Below are positions 1 to 6,697 of a stretch of 10,082 bases of DNA, in pieces. The notes under the pieces are model-generated. The model saw only the letters and a list, made by a program, of their open reading frames with translations, made no database searches and was not told where the DNA came from. Each line of letters opens with the position of its first letter. Position 1 is the stretch's first letter. The stretch lies in the NCBI GenBank assembly GCA_030916665.1, contig JAUPWC010000349.1, positions 1 to 10,082 on the forward strand, given 5' to 3'. Source of the stretch: Verrucomicrobiota bacterium (GTDB lineage: Bacteria > Verrucomicrobiota > Verrucomicrobiia > Opitutales > Opitutaceae). A program made the position numbers and the translations under genes.

Positions 1-221
1 AGCCCATGCTCATGACGATCCGCTACGGCTCGGGCCGCGTGTTTCACACCACGCTCGGCCATGTCGGTCCGAGCGAGCAGCCGCCCTTCAAGCCCTTGGT
101 CTGCGTCGGCCACATCGTCACGCTGCAACGCGGCACCGAGTGGGCCGCCACCGGTCGCGTGACCCAGCCCGTGCCGGCGGACTTCCCGACGGAGTCGCAG
201 ACCTCCGTGCGGGCGGAGTGA
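1..221 (+). CDS. ThuA-domain protein, C-terminal fragment
   Basis: The reading frame enters from the left edge and ends at TGA 219-221, so only about the last 72 residues are visible. They contain GRVFHTTLGH followed by a RGTEWAATGRVTQPVP stretch. This is the usual C-terminal ending of ThuA-like (trehalose-utilisation, glutamine-amidotransferase-fold) proteins that are abundant in Verrucomicrobiota and Planctomycetota. In that family the GRVF..LGH strand and the later RG.EWAA segment close the fold. Members are linked to sugar metabolism, but the exact reaction is mostly unknown. The methionine codon at 6 is internal and not the start, because the family has a long domain upstream. The gene is convergent with the membrane protein at 502-1674. 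Confidence 0.85.
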   Translation, partial: PMLMTIRYGSGRVFHTTLGHVGPSEQPPFKPLVCVGHIVTLQRGTEWAATGRVTQPVPADFPTESQTSVRAE

Positions 222-243
222 CGGACGTCCGCGTTTCGTCTTT

Positions 244-288
244 TGTGGGTCAGCGCGCTGGCGCGCGCCCGCCAGCGGCCTGCCCACA
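244..288 (+). terminator. Strong hairpin after the ThuA gene, possible terminator
   Basis: TGTGGG (244-249) pairs with CCCACA (283-288), CAG (251-253) with CTG (280-282), and CGCTGGCG (256-263) with CGCCAGCG (270-277). This gives 17 base pairs around a six-base loop, starting 23 bases after the ThuA stop. The following sequence has only a weak T run (ATTTTC near 301), so it may stop transcription poorly, protect the 3' end of the transcript, or simply be another palindromic repeat. Confidence 0.5.
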
Positions 289-330
289 CAGCCAGAGCGC
301 ATTTTCGAACCCTTCAAACTCTCGAAACCC

Positions 331-412
331 GTCATCCTGAACAAAGTGAAGGATCCATGATCATGTCCCCTGGCGATCATGCTGCTGGATCCTTCTCACG
401 GCTCAGGATGAC
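331..412. repeat. Imperfect long palindrome of the GTCATCCTGA type
   Basis: A 27-base left arm (331-357, starting GTCATCCTGA and ending GGATCCA) is complementary to the right arm at 386-412 at 22 of 27 positions, with the mismatches clustered in the middle of the arm. The inner 28 bases can pair further, ATGATC (357-362) with GATCAT (375-380). GTCATCCTGA...GGATCC palindromes are, from memory, scattered in many copies through genomes of several environmental phyla. The element lies between two convergent genes, where it could act as a bidirectional terminator. Copy number in this genome cannot be seen here. Confidence 0.75.
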
Positions 413-501
413 GGCAGGGACGTTCTTTGACGGTCGCACCCAGCAAATCTCCGGTTGAGTCCTCGACTTTGTTTGGCGGGACGAACGGATTTTAAAACAC
501 C

Positions 502-1674
502 CTAGACTGTGCCGTCGGCACGGGTCGCGCTGAACTTCCCCACCACCCAGTCAGCCACGTGGTTCAGCCGCAGCGCGAAGAGCAGCCACATCACGCCGAG
601 CGCGATCCAGCAGCTCCAACCCAGCACATAGTAGGTGCGGCGAATCGTGAACTTCTTCCAGCCGTAGTCGTCCATCAGGCGGTTCATGTCGCCGCCCGCA
701 TCCTCCTCGCCGTGGATCAGGGTGCCGAACGGGATCTCCTCGATGCCGCGATAGACCTCGCGCCAGTGCAGCCAGATGTGCAGGAACGCCGTCGCCCCGA
801 TCAGAAAGAAGACGTAGCGGCACATGCCCCACTTGAATTTCTCCGGCAGCTGGACCCAAAACGACATCATGAGGAGCGTGCTCAGGTAGAACTCTCCGCC
901 GATGCCGCCGAAGACCATCCAGAACTCCTTCTGCTTCTCGGGCAGCACCCACGTCATGAAAGCCTGCAGGCCGGCCAGCGCCACGGCCGCGATCATCGGC
1001 CACACCTTGCGCTCCTTCAGTCCGGCGGCGAAAAGGATGCCGAACAGCAGCAGCACGCCGCCATAGACGAAGTTCGAATGCACCGGCTCCACGGGCGTCC
1101 AACCGATGGGCAGCGGCGTCGCCCGCCAGCCGCACAGCCACGCCGCCGTCGAGTGCCCGAACTCATGCATCCACACATGGAAGCCGGTGAGCAGCATCTT
1201 CAGCGGCGTCTGATGCACGAGCCACACGAGAGCTAGCAGCAGCGGCGGCACGAAGGTGTTCACCTTCCAGTCGTCGAAGCGGAACAGGCTGAACTCGTCG
1301 TCCGCCGGGTCGCGCGGTTGCACGACCGGCGGCGTGAGCAGGGTTTTCGGTGGGCGGACATTTCCTGGAGCGGCGGCGACCTCGCTGTGATCGGGCACCA
1401 CATCCCGGGCGTTCCGGGGCGGGTTCGCCCCGGCTCCAAGGTGGTTGCGTTGCAGCTCCTGCTCCCGCGCGTGGGCCACGAGTTTCTCATACGCCGCCCG
1501 CAACTGCTGCTTCTGCTCCGCGAGTTCCGGCGGCGGCGCCTCGTCGGCCGCACCCGTGCGCCCTTGGATGAGCGAGAAATTCTTGCGCATGAAGGCCCGC
1601 TCGATGTCGTCCAGCGACGCCCCGGCCGCCACGCCCAGCATGGCCCGGCACCGCCCCAGCTCGTCGGCCTCCAT
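502..1674 (-). CDS. Membrane protein with J-domain-like N-terminus and HExxH (M50-like) protease motif
   Basis: The protein is 390 residues, read from ATG 1674-1672 to TAG 504-502. Residues 1-70 look like a J-domain: CRAMLGVAAGASLDDIERAF in the first helices and LRAAYEKL as the third. The HPD tripeptide that activates Hsp70 is absent, so classical co-chaperone activity is unlikely. Residues 75-138 are a Pro/Ala-rich linker. From about 140 onward there are several hydrophobic segments (near 140-155, 201-218, 226-244, 262-275, 284-303 and 347-368). HEFGH at 170-174, inside the membrane part, matches the HExxH zinc site of M50/site-2-type intramembrane proteases. I see no canonical NxxPxxxLDG second motif; the third ligand could be an acidic residue in GGEF (259-262) or HGEED (321-325). 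A regulated membrane protease is the best guess; a non-catalytic relative is possible. No Shine-Dalgarno sequence is evident. Confidence 0.75.
   Translation of the reverse strand: MEADELGRCRAMLGVAAGASLDDIERAFMRKNFSLIQGRTGAADEAPPPELAEQKQQLRAAYEKLVAHAREQELQRNHLGAGANPPRNARDVVPDHSEVAAAPGNVRPPKTLLTPPVVQPRDPADDEFSLFRFDDWKVNTFVPPLLLALVWLVHQTPLKMLLTGFHVWMHEFGHSTAAWLCGWRATPLPIGWTPVEPVHSNFVYGGVLLLFGILFAAGLKERKVWPMIAAVALAGLQAFMTWVLPEKQKEFWMVFGGIGGEFYLSTLLMMSFWVQLPEKFKWGMCRYVFFLIGATAFLHIWLHWREVYRGIEEIPFGTLIHGEEDAGGDMNRLMDDYGWKKFTIRRTYYVLGWSCWIALGVMWLLFALRLNHVADWVVGKFSATRADGTV
1364..1441. repeat. Palindromic element inside coding sequence (78 bp)
   Basis: CCTGGAGC (1364-1371) and GCTCCAAGG (1433-1441) are near-complementary ends. 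Just inside the right end is a perfect hairpin, CCGGGGCG (1414-1421) and CGCCCCGG (1426-1433) with loop GGTT. The 78-base span is a multiple of three and encodes residues 78-104 of the minus-strand membrane protein, exactly the low-complexity linker between its J-like and membrane domains. It resembles coding palindromic elements such as those described in Rickettsia, but membership of a repeat family is inferred from structure only. Confidence 0.5.
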
Positions 1675-1716
1675 GGGCGGTGACGCTGGCGAAAGCCCGT
1701 GCCGCTGTCGAGCTGT

Positions 1717-1791
1717 AGGGCGGGGTCTCCGAACCCCGCCTTGAGCGCGGCATCACTGGCGAACAAAGGCGGGGTTCGGAGACCCCGCCCT
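1717..1791. repeat. Perfect 26-bp inverted repeat with nested hairpins
   Basis: The arms 1717-1742 and 1766-1791 are exact reverse complements (26 of 26) separated by 23 bases. Each arm also folds on itself: in the left arm GGCGGGGT (1719-1726) pairs with ACCCCGCC (1733-1740). The unit can therefore form one long cruciform or two small hairpins, as in paired REP elements. It fills the gap between the divergent genes starting at 1674 (minus) and 1889 (plus), so it lies in both 5' leaders or promoters. I recognise no -10/-35 pair around it. Confidence 0.85.
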
Positions 1792-1888
1792 CCATTCACG
1801 ACGCCACCCACCCGTTCCAGTGTTAGCACGGCTGGGCGGTTTGCGCTTTGCCATCGCCTGCCTACCGATGAACCCTCCCAACCACCCC

Positions 1889-3736
1889 ATGAAATCCAGC
1901 TTCCGCCCCTGGCTCGTCGCCGTCTTCGCCGCCCTGTCCGCCACCGCGCTTTTCGCCCAGCCTTCCGGCGGCCCCTACGGCCCGCTGCCGCAGACCTACG
2001 AGGTGCCGAAAGACGCCAAGCGCGTCTGGTTCGTCGCCCCCGACGGCCAGGCCGATGCCGCCGGCACCCTCGAAGCGCCCACGACGCTGGAAACCGCTCT
2101 CGCCAAGGTCGTGACCGGCGACGCCATCATCCTGCGTGGCGGCACCTACCGCACCGGCGGCCTGTTCCTCAACCAGGGCGTCACGATCCAGCCTTACATG
2201 GACGAGCAGCCCGTGATCAAGGGCACCCTCGTCGCCGACAAGTGGGAATCCCTCCGCGAGGGCGTCTGGCGCGCCAAGTGGAGCACGCTCTTCCCCCAGA
2301 AGCCCGCCGACTGGTGGCGCCGCAACCGCGAGGGCATGCGCACCCCGCTCCACAAATTCAACAACGACATGGTCTTTGTGGACGGCAAGCCGCTCGCCTC
2401 GAAGGGCTGGGAGGGCGAGCTCGACGCCGATTCCTACGCGATCGACTACGAGGGCGGCCACGTCTTCATCAAGTTCGACCCCACGGGCCGCACCATCGAG
2501 ATCACCGCCTTCGACGGTTTCCTCACGCGCACGACCCGCGAGGTCCATGGCAAGAAATCCGACCGCCAGGGCTACACGATGCGCGGCCTCACGATCACGC
2601 AGTTCGCCTACCGCGCGCTCGAGGTCGAGGGCACCGAGCCGCAGAAGCTCGAAGACCCGGCCAACTTCGGCCAGGAGGTCGTCGGCACCACCATCGAGCA
2701 CACCAGCATCACGCACTGCTCGCGCGTCGCGGGCTACTTCCGCGGCGACCGCACCACCTTCCGCCATTGTCTCATCAGCGACACCAGCACCGAGGGCATC
2801 TACATCATCGATTCCGCCGACTGCCTGCTCGAAAGAAACATCTTCACGCGAAACAACATCGAGCAGATCACCGGCTACTACCCGTCGGCGGTGAAGATCT
2901 TCAACCAGTCCTACCGCGTCGTCTGCCGCGACAACCTGATCATCGACAACCCCCACTCCAACGGCCTCTGGTATGACGTCGGCAACGTGGACGGCGTGTT
3001 CATCAACAACTGGGTTGAGAACTGCCTCGACGGCTTCTTCTGGGAAATTTCCAAGAACGTCATCGTCGCCGGCAACGTCTTCAAGAACTGCGACAAGGGC
3101 ATCCGCATCCTCAACTCCTCCGGCGCGAAGGTTTACAACAACACGTTCTACAACGCGCCCGCCTCCTTCGAGCGCGACCTGCGCAGCGCCCAGGGCGACC
3201 ACTTCGGCTGGCACCCGGCCACCGGCCCCGACGTCCACGAGCGCCACAGCCACGTCTTCACCGGCAATCTGCTCCTTGCCGACGCGCGCTTCACCCGCCC
3301 GCTGCTCCGCGCCGACCAGCACCCCGGCCTGAAGGACCGCCTCAAAGACCCCGCCTTCGACGCGGCCGACTTCAACGTCTATGCCCGCCCCGCCGCCCCG
3401 GCCGCAACCGGCGCCGCCAAGGGCGCCGAGGACATGAACACCACGCTCGTGTCCAACCTCAGCGCCGCGCTCATCGCGTGGAGCCCCGGTGCCGGCGACA
3501 CCAACCAGTTCATGCTGCAGACGCCCGCCGAGCTCACCGCGAAGCTCCCCCAATTTGAAAAGAACAGCGTGCTGCTCCCGCTCGCGCCCAACGCCGTCGT
3601 GCAGAGCCCCGAGCTCCGCAACTACGTCCCGGCGCGCGCGCTGCCCGTCAGGGCCCCGCTGCCCGCCGAGGTCGCCAAACTCCTCGGCTGGCCTGCAAAA
3701 GACGGCTACACGCCCGGCGCGTATCAGGGGAAATAA
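1889..3736 (+). CDS. Secreted right-handed parallel beta-helix protein
   Basis: ATG 1889 gives 615 residues beginning with a clear signal peptide (MKSSFRPWLVAVFAALSATA, likely cut after LFA at 23). An in-frame ATG at 1868 and a GTG at 1820 only add residues ahead of that signal, so 1889 is preferred; no Shine-Dalgarno sequence is visible at any of them. Residues 46-90 (WFVAPDGQADAAGT...GDAIILRGGTYRTGG) are the DUF1565-like N-terminal cap that precedes pectate-lyase-type beta-helices. Residues 225-425 are rich in short strands with stacked Asn, Ile and Val (for example NNWVEN, GNVFKN, YNNTF), typical of PbH1 coils. About 190 residues of less regular sequence follow. Such proteins bind or cleave acidic polysaccharides outside the cytoplasm; substrate and catalytic residues cannot be assigned, and it could be non-enzymatic. 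It heads the plus-strand run that leads into the pseudopilin genes. Confidence 0.85.
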   Translation: MKSSFRPWLVAVFAALSATALFAQPSGGPYGPLPQTYEVPKDAKRVWFVAPDGQADAAGTLEAPTTLETALAKVVTGDAIILRGGTYRTGGLFLNQGVTIQPYMDEQPVIKGTLVADKWESLREGVWRAKWSTLFPQKPADWWRRNREGMRTPLHKFNNDMVFVDGKPLASKGWEGELDADSYAIDYEGGHVFIKFDPTGRTIEITAFDGFLTRTTREVHGKKSDRQGYTMRGLTITQFAYRALEVEGTEPQKLEDPANFGQEVVGTTIEHTSITHCSRVAGYFRGDRTTFRHCLISDTSTEGIYIIDSADCLLERNIFTRNNIEQITGYYPSAVKIFNQSYRVVCRDNLIIDNPHSNGLWYDVGNVDGVFINNWVENCLDGFFWEISKNVIVAGNVFKNCDKGIRILNSSGAKVYNNTFYNAPASFERDLRSAQGDHFGWHPATGPDVHERHSHVFTGNLLLADARFTRPLLRADQHPGLKDRLKDPAFDAADFNVYARPAAPAATGAAKGAEDMNTTLVSNLSAALIAWSPGAGDTNQFMLQTPAELTAKLPQFEKNSVLLPLAPNAVVQSPELRNYVPARALPVRAPLPAEVAKLLGWPAKDGYTPGAYQGK

Positions 3737-3738
3737 AA

Positions 3739-3841
3739 AGGCAGAAGTAAGAAGGAAGAGGCCCGCCAACCTGATTCGTCGTCAGGACCGGCGAGCACGC
3801 CGGGTCCCTCCCTCCGCCTTCCTGCTTCATCCTTCGTCTCG
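3739..3841. repeat. Gap with hairpin and purine/pyrimidine imperfect inverted repeat
   Basis: The gap after the beta-helix stop starts with a purine-rich stretch (AAGGCAGAAGTAAGAAGGAA, 3739-3758) and ends with a pyrimidine-rich one (CCTTCCTGCTTCATCCTTCG, 3818-3837) that is partly complementary. Between them GGACC-GGCG (3785-3793) pairs with CGCC-GGTCC (3798-3807), one G bulged, around loop AGCA. CCTGA (3770-3774) and TCAGG (3782-3786) give a second, mutually exclusive hairpin. No T run follows, so a factor-independent terminator is not supported. It looks like another repetitive palindrome. Confidence 0.4.
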
Positions 3842-3878
3842 CATTCCCCCTTGCCAGCGGCCTGACCATCCGCCGAAG

Positions 3879-4439
3879 ATGCGGCCGATGACCGAGTTGT
3901 CCCGCCCCAGCCGCTTGATCGGCCGCCAGCGCTTCCCCCGCGCCGGCCTGCGGGCGTTCAGCATCGTGGAGCTGATGGTGGCGGTGCTCATCATCAGCAT
4001 GCTGTTCGCCGCATCGGTCCCGGCCTACCAGCGCATCCAGCGCAAGGCCCGCGCCGCCAGAGTGGCAAACGATTTCCGGGTCTTCGGCGCCGCTTTCCAA
4101 GCGTATGCGCATGAGAAGGGATCTTGGCCCGCCGAGGCCGCACCCGGTGTCGTTCCCACGGGCATCAACCAGCAGGAGCTTCAGGCGCAGTCCTGGACCA
4201 GCACCACCCCCATGGGCGGCAAGTTCGACTGGGAAAACAACCAATCCCACCCGGGTGGCACCAGCCCCGGAGGCAAATGGCGGGCCGCCCTCGCCATCAC
4301 CGGAACCAGCGAAGCGCCCCTGATCATCGACGCCGACCTCATGGAGGACATCGACGCCTCCCTCGACGACGGCAACCTGGATACCGGCAATTTCCGCCGG
4401 GGCTTCGGCGACTGCCCGATCTTCATTCTCGAACCCTGA
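3879..4439 (+). CDS. Type II secretion / type IV pilin-like pseudopilin
   Basis: ATG 3879 (GAAG just upstream) gives 186 residues; ATG 3888 is an alternative. After a basic leader of 26 residues comes RA|FSIVELMVAVLIISMLFA, the prepilin peptidase site and hydrophobic N-terminal helix, with Phe at +1 and Glu at +5. The residue at -1 is Ala (26) instead of the usual Gly. The helix continues into AYQRIQRKARAARVANDFRVFGAAFQAYA, the typical alpha1 of GspG/GspH-type pseudopilins. A short, probably globular C-terminal part ends in FGDCPIFILEP. It would be processed and methylated by a prepilin peptidase (not in this window) and built into a pseudopilus in the periplasm. Its TGA overlaps the ATG of the next gene, so the two are probably translated together. 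Precise class (major GspG or minor GspH) is not decidable. Confidence 0.88.
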   Translation: MRPMTELSRPSRLIGRQRFPRAGLRAFSIVELMVAVLIISMLFAASVPAYQRIQRKARAARVANDFRVFGAAFQAYAHEKGSWPAEAAPGVVPTGINQQELQAQSWTSTTPMGGKFDWENNQSHPGGTSPGGKWRAALAITGTSEAPLIIDADLMEDIDASLDDGNLDTGNFRRGFGDCPIFILEP

Positions 4440-5260
4440 TGGCCGCGACCACCTACAGTGTCACCCTGCACCACCTCGCGCCCGGCGCGAAGGCGGCCGG
4501 CCTGCAGTATCCGGACGAGCAATTGCAAGGCGTCACCCCCGAGCAACTCGGCCAATTGCTGCACGCCCTGGAGGAACTGGCCGCCAAGGTGAGCCTCTAC
4601 GAACCATCCACCCCCGAACTCAGGGTGAAAACGGACCGCGAGGTGTTCATCGTGCGCACCCGCAGCCGGAATCTGTGTTTCGTCGGCCACGAGACCGCCC
4701 TGCGCGGCGAGGATCACAGCGTCGCCTACATCATGGCGGCCATCACCGGACAGGCCCTGACGGTGGACCGGCCCGCGGTCAACCCGCGCCTTTTCGATCG
4801 TCCGCCCACGGCGATTCCCGTGCGCCAGTCCGGACGACGGGACACCGGCGGAGGCATCGGGGTGCCCGACTGGCTCAAGATCGGTTTGTTGGCCGTGGTC
4901 AGCTTCGCGTTTGTGGGCGCCGGCCTGTGGTTGCTGTTCAAGCCCGCCCGGTCCCTCGCGCCCAATTTCAAGCTCATGCCCGCCACCGAATCGGTCGCCC
5001 TGCTCGGCCGGGTGGCCGGCCAGTATCAGACCGGCAACCAGCCGGGCGACCGCCGGCTCATCATCGACAACGCCGGCACGATGCGCATCGCCAAGTTCGG
5101 CCCCGACCAGTCCATCGCCGAGGAAATCATCCGCACGGCCCGCGGCGCGACCCAGGACGGCAAGCCCGCGCTCGCCACCAGCGATCCGTATCTGATGCGA
5201 ATCAACGACGCCGACTCCGTCACCCTCTACGGCCAGGTTTACAAGCGCGTGGTCCGATGA
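4439..5260 (+). CDS. Unrecognised single-pass membrane protein coupled to a pseudopilin
   Basis: ATG 4439 overlaps the upstream stop (TGATG), which argues for translational coupling and fixes this start. The 273-residue protein has no signal peptide. Residues 1-135 are soluble, with a strand-rich stretch at 60-105 (LRVKTDREVFIVRTRSRN, then FVGHETALRGEDHSVAYIMA). One transmembrane segment at about 146-167 (WLKIGLLAVVSFAFVGAGLW) follows. About 100 residues remain, including LLGRVAGQYQTG, GDRRLIIDNAG and DADSVTLYGQVYKR, which look like a small beta-rich domain. By the positive-inside rule (KPARS after the helix) topology is uncertain. I do not recognise the family. One-TM architecture plus coupling to a pseudopilin would suit an assembly or scaffold protein of the inner membrane, comparable in layout but not evidently in sequence to GspL/GspM-type proteins. 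Confidence 0.8.
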   Translation: MAATTYSVTLHHLAPGAKAAGLQYPDEQLQGVTPEQLGQLLHALEELAAKVSLYEPSTPELRVKTDREVFIVRTRSRNLCFVGHETALRGEDHSVAYIMAAITGQALTVDRPAVNPRLFDRPPTAIPVRQSGRRDTGGGIGVPDWLKIGLLAVVSFAFVGAGLWLLFKPARSLAPNFKLMPATESVALLGRVAGQYQTGNQPGDRRLIIDNAGTMRIAKFGPDQSIAEEIIRTARGATQDGKPALATSDPYLMRINDADSVTLYGQVYKRVVR

Positions 5261-5286
5261 GCCGGGTGCAACCCCGGCCCATCGGA

Positions 5287-5383
5287 AAGTATCAAGTGCC
5301 AAGGTCCATTTAAGCGGAAGCATCACGCCGATCGTGCCACTCGGTTCATTTACTTGATCCTTGTCACCTGACACTGGTTACTT
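5287..5383. repeat. Imperfect inverted repeat upstream of gluconokinase
   Basis: AAGTATCAAGTGCCA (5287-5301) matches the reverse complement of TGACACTGGTTACTT (5369-5383) at 12 of 15 positions. Further TTGATCCTTG and CCATTT/TTCATTT similarities lie inside the pair. This fills most of the 130-base gap between the coupled pseudopilin pair and the gluconokinase. A promoter or terminator is not evident. Confidence 0.4.
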
Positions 5384-5390
5384 CGGCCCC

Positions 5391-5885
5391 ATGTCCGTTC
5401 GTATCATCCTCCTCATGGGCGTTGCCGGTTCCGGCAAGACCACCCTCGGCCGCCGGCTCGCGGCGGAACTGGGCTGGAGCTACCACGAGGCCGACGATTT
5501 TCACAGCATCGCCAACAAGGACAAGATGGGCCGCGGCATCCCGCTCGACGACACCGACCGTGCGCCCTGGCTCGCCGCGATCCGCACCGCGATGGAAGCC
5601 GGCCTCGCCGCCGGCCGGCCGGCGGTTTTCACCTGCTCGGCCCTCAAGGAAAAATACCGCCGCATCCTCCTCGACGGGCTGGACGGCGCCGCGCTCGTCC
5701 ACCTCAGCGGCGATCCCGCGCTGCTGCTCGCCCGCATCCAAGGCCGCGCCGGCCACTACATGAAGCCCGACATGCTCGCCAGCCAGCTGGCCACCCTGGA
5801 AGCGCCGGCCGACGCCCTCACCCTCGACATCGCCCGCTCACCGGCCGAACTGGTGGCCGAAATCCGCCGCCGCCTTTCCCTGTAA
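5391..5885 (+). CDS. gntK: Gluconokinase, GntK/IdnK family
   Basis: ATG 5391 gives 164 residues, the normal size of this family; a TTG at 5361 would only add ten residues that lack family character. GVAGSGKT (10-17) is the P-loop. EADDFH (33-38), NKDKMGRGIPLDDTDRAPWL (42-61), TCSALKEKYR (81-90) and GHYMKPDMLASQLATLE (121-137) follow in the order and spacing of thermoresistant-type gluconokinases. The enzyme phosphorylates D-gluconate with ATP to 6-phosphogluconate (EC 2.7.1.12) in the cytoplasm, feeding the pentose phosphate or Entner-Doudoroff route. No gluconate permease, GntR regulator or edd/eda gene is next to it. It sits alone among pseudopilin genes, with 130 and 156 non-coding bases on its sides, so it may have its own promoter and be a chance neighbour. 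Confidence 0.93.
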   Translation: MSVRIILLMGVAGSGKTTLGRRLAAELGWSYHEADDFHSIANKDKMGRGIPLDDTDRAPWLAAIRTAMEAGLAAGRPAVFTCSALKEKYRRILLDGLDGAALVHLSGDPALLLARIQGRAGHYMKPDMLASQLATLEAPADALTLDIARSPAELVAEIRRRLSL

Positions 5886-5988
5886 CTGGCGCCCCCGGGT
5901 GGAGCCAGCGCTCCGGACGGGCTGGATCGGGAAATTGCGCGCCATCGGAAACCCCATCCGCCCCACCCCGGGGTCTGCCATCCCGCGC

Positions 5989-6006
5989 GTGCAAGCACGC
6001 TTGCGC
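5989..6006. repeat. Short hairpin in the gap before the GspI-like gene
   Basis: GCAAG (5991-5995) pairs with CTTGC (6000-6004) around CACG, with an outer T-G wobble and a G-C pair. The overlapping GCGTGC/GCACGC is a second self-complementary reading of the same bases. The rest of this 156-base gap (5886-6041) is GC-rich without recognisable promoter boxes; GGCGGTG at 6030-6036 is the only purine-rich sequence near the next start codon. Confidence 0.35.
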
Positions 6007-6041
6007 CTTAACCGTCCGGCTGCACTTTTGGCGGTGTTACG

Positions 6042-6569
6042 ATGCGCCTTCGCCATTCCCGACATACCGCCGAAAGGGGCTTCACCATCATCGAGGTCAT
6101 GGTGGCGTCGGTCATTCTCGTGGTGGGCTTCATGGGCATGATCCAGGCCATCACCATGGGCTCGGAAATGATGGCCACCGCCCGCCGCCAAACCCTCGCC
6201 GCCCAGATCCTCGAGCACGAGATCGGCAAGCTGCGGCTGACGGCTTGGGCGAGCCTGCCCGCCGAAAGCAGCAACACCCCTGTCACCATTGACCCCCACT
6301 TCGCAACCGCGATCAGCTCCTGCGGCCTCACGACGACCGACATCACCCTTTCCCGCACCACGACGATCCCCGTCGCCAATCTGAAGGAGGTCACCTTCAC
6401 GCTCACCTGGACCAAGAGCGGCAGCAACGCCGCCGCCGCCACGCCCTCGGGGAGTTGGTTCGAGCAGCTGGCCTTTTATCGGCCGAGCTCGGCAGCCCGC
6501 ACCTACACGCGCAAAGCCACGGCCTTCTTCGGCAAATACGGCCTCAACCACAGCATCCAGCGCTCGTGA
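6042..6569 (+). CDS. GspI/PilV-like minor pseudopilin
   Basis: ATG 6042 gives 175 residues. A 13-residue basic leader ends in RG|FTIIEVMVASVILVVGF, a textbook prepilin peptidase site with Gly at -1, Phe at +1 and Glu at +5. Downstream, MGSEMMATARRQTLAAQILEHEIGKLR matches the alpha1 extension of GspI/PilV proteins, which typically read 'A.ilae..ie.lR' here. The C-terminal two thirds are Ser/Thr-rich beta-type sequence with VTFTLTWTKSG (residues 116-126). The likely role is as a minor pseudopilin in the tip complex together with the GspJ-like and GspK-like products that follow. It is separated from the next gene by a repeat-filled gap of 128 bases. Confidence 0.87.
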   Translation: MRLRHSRHTAERGFTIIEVMVASVILVVGFMGMIQAITMGSEMMATARRQTLAAQILEHEIGKLRLTAWASLPAESSNTPVTIDPHFATAISSCGLTTTDITLSRTTTIPVANLKEVTFTLTWTKSGSNAAAATPSGSWFEQLAFYRPSSAARTYTRKATAFFGKYGLNHSIQRS

Positions 6570-6584
6570 ACCCCGGGCCGTTTC

Positions 6585-6672
6585 AACCACAGATGGACAC
6601 AGGTAAACACAGATGCTCCAGTCAGCCCGGAGGGCTTGGCCTCATCCGTGGTCATCCGTGCAATCTGTGGTT
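6585..6672. repeat. Long imperfect palindrome starting AACCACAGATGG
   Basis: The left arm 6585-6615 begins AACCACAGAT and the right arm 6643-6672 ends ATCTGTGGTT. The arms pair with a few mismatches and one offset base. At the tip AGCCC (6624-6628) and GGGCT (6632-6636) form a small hairpin. Each arm also contains internal CACAGATG/CACAGGTA-type near-repeats. From memory, AACCACAGATGGACAC palindromes are a frequent dispersed repeat in environmental bacteria. It lies between two pseudopilin genes that should be co-transcribed. Confidence 0.75.
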
Positions 6673-6697
6673 CAGAAATCGCATCGAAGGCTCCCCC

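Noticed and set aside
331..412. IS-element terminal repeats
   Set aside because: No transposase coding sequence lies between or near the arms, and only 28 bases separate them; a small non-autonomous palindrome fits better.
502..1674. Functional DnaJ-type co-chaperone
   Set aside because: The essential HPD motif between helices II and III is absent, so only a J-like fold is suggested.
1862..3769. Long open frame of over 600 codons on the minus strand opposite the beta-helix gene
   Set aside because: It is low-complexity Val/Ala/Gly/Glu sequence without recognisable motifs, a normal by-product of GC-rich codon use on the opposite strand, while the plus-strand frame has a signal peptide and a recognisable fold.
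4181..5374. Open frame on the minus strand opposite the pseudopilin and one-TM genes
   Set aside because: No motifs, and the plus-strand frames are supported by a prepilin site, a TM helix and a stop/start overlap.
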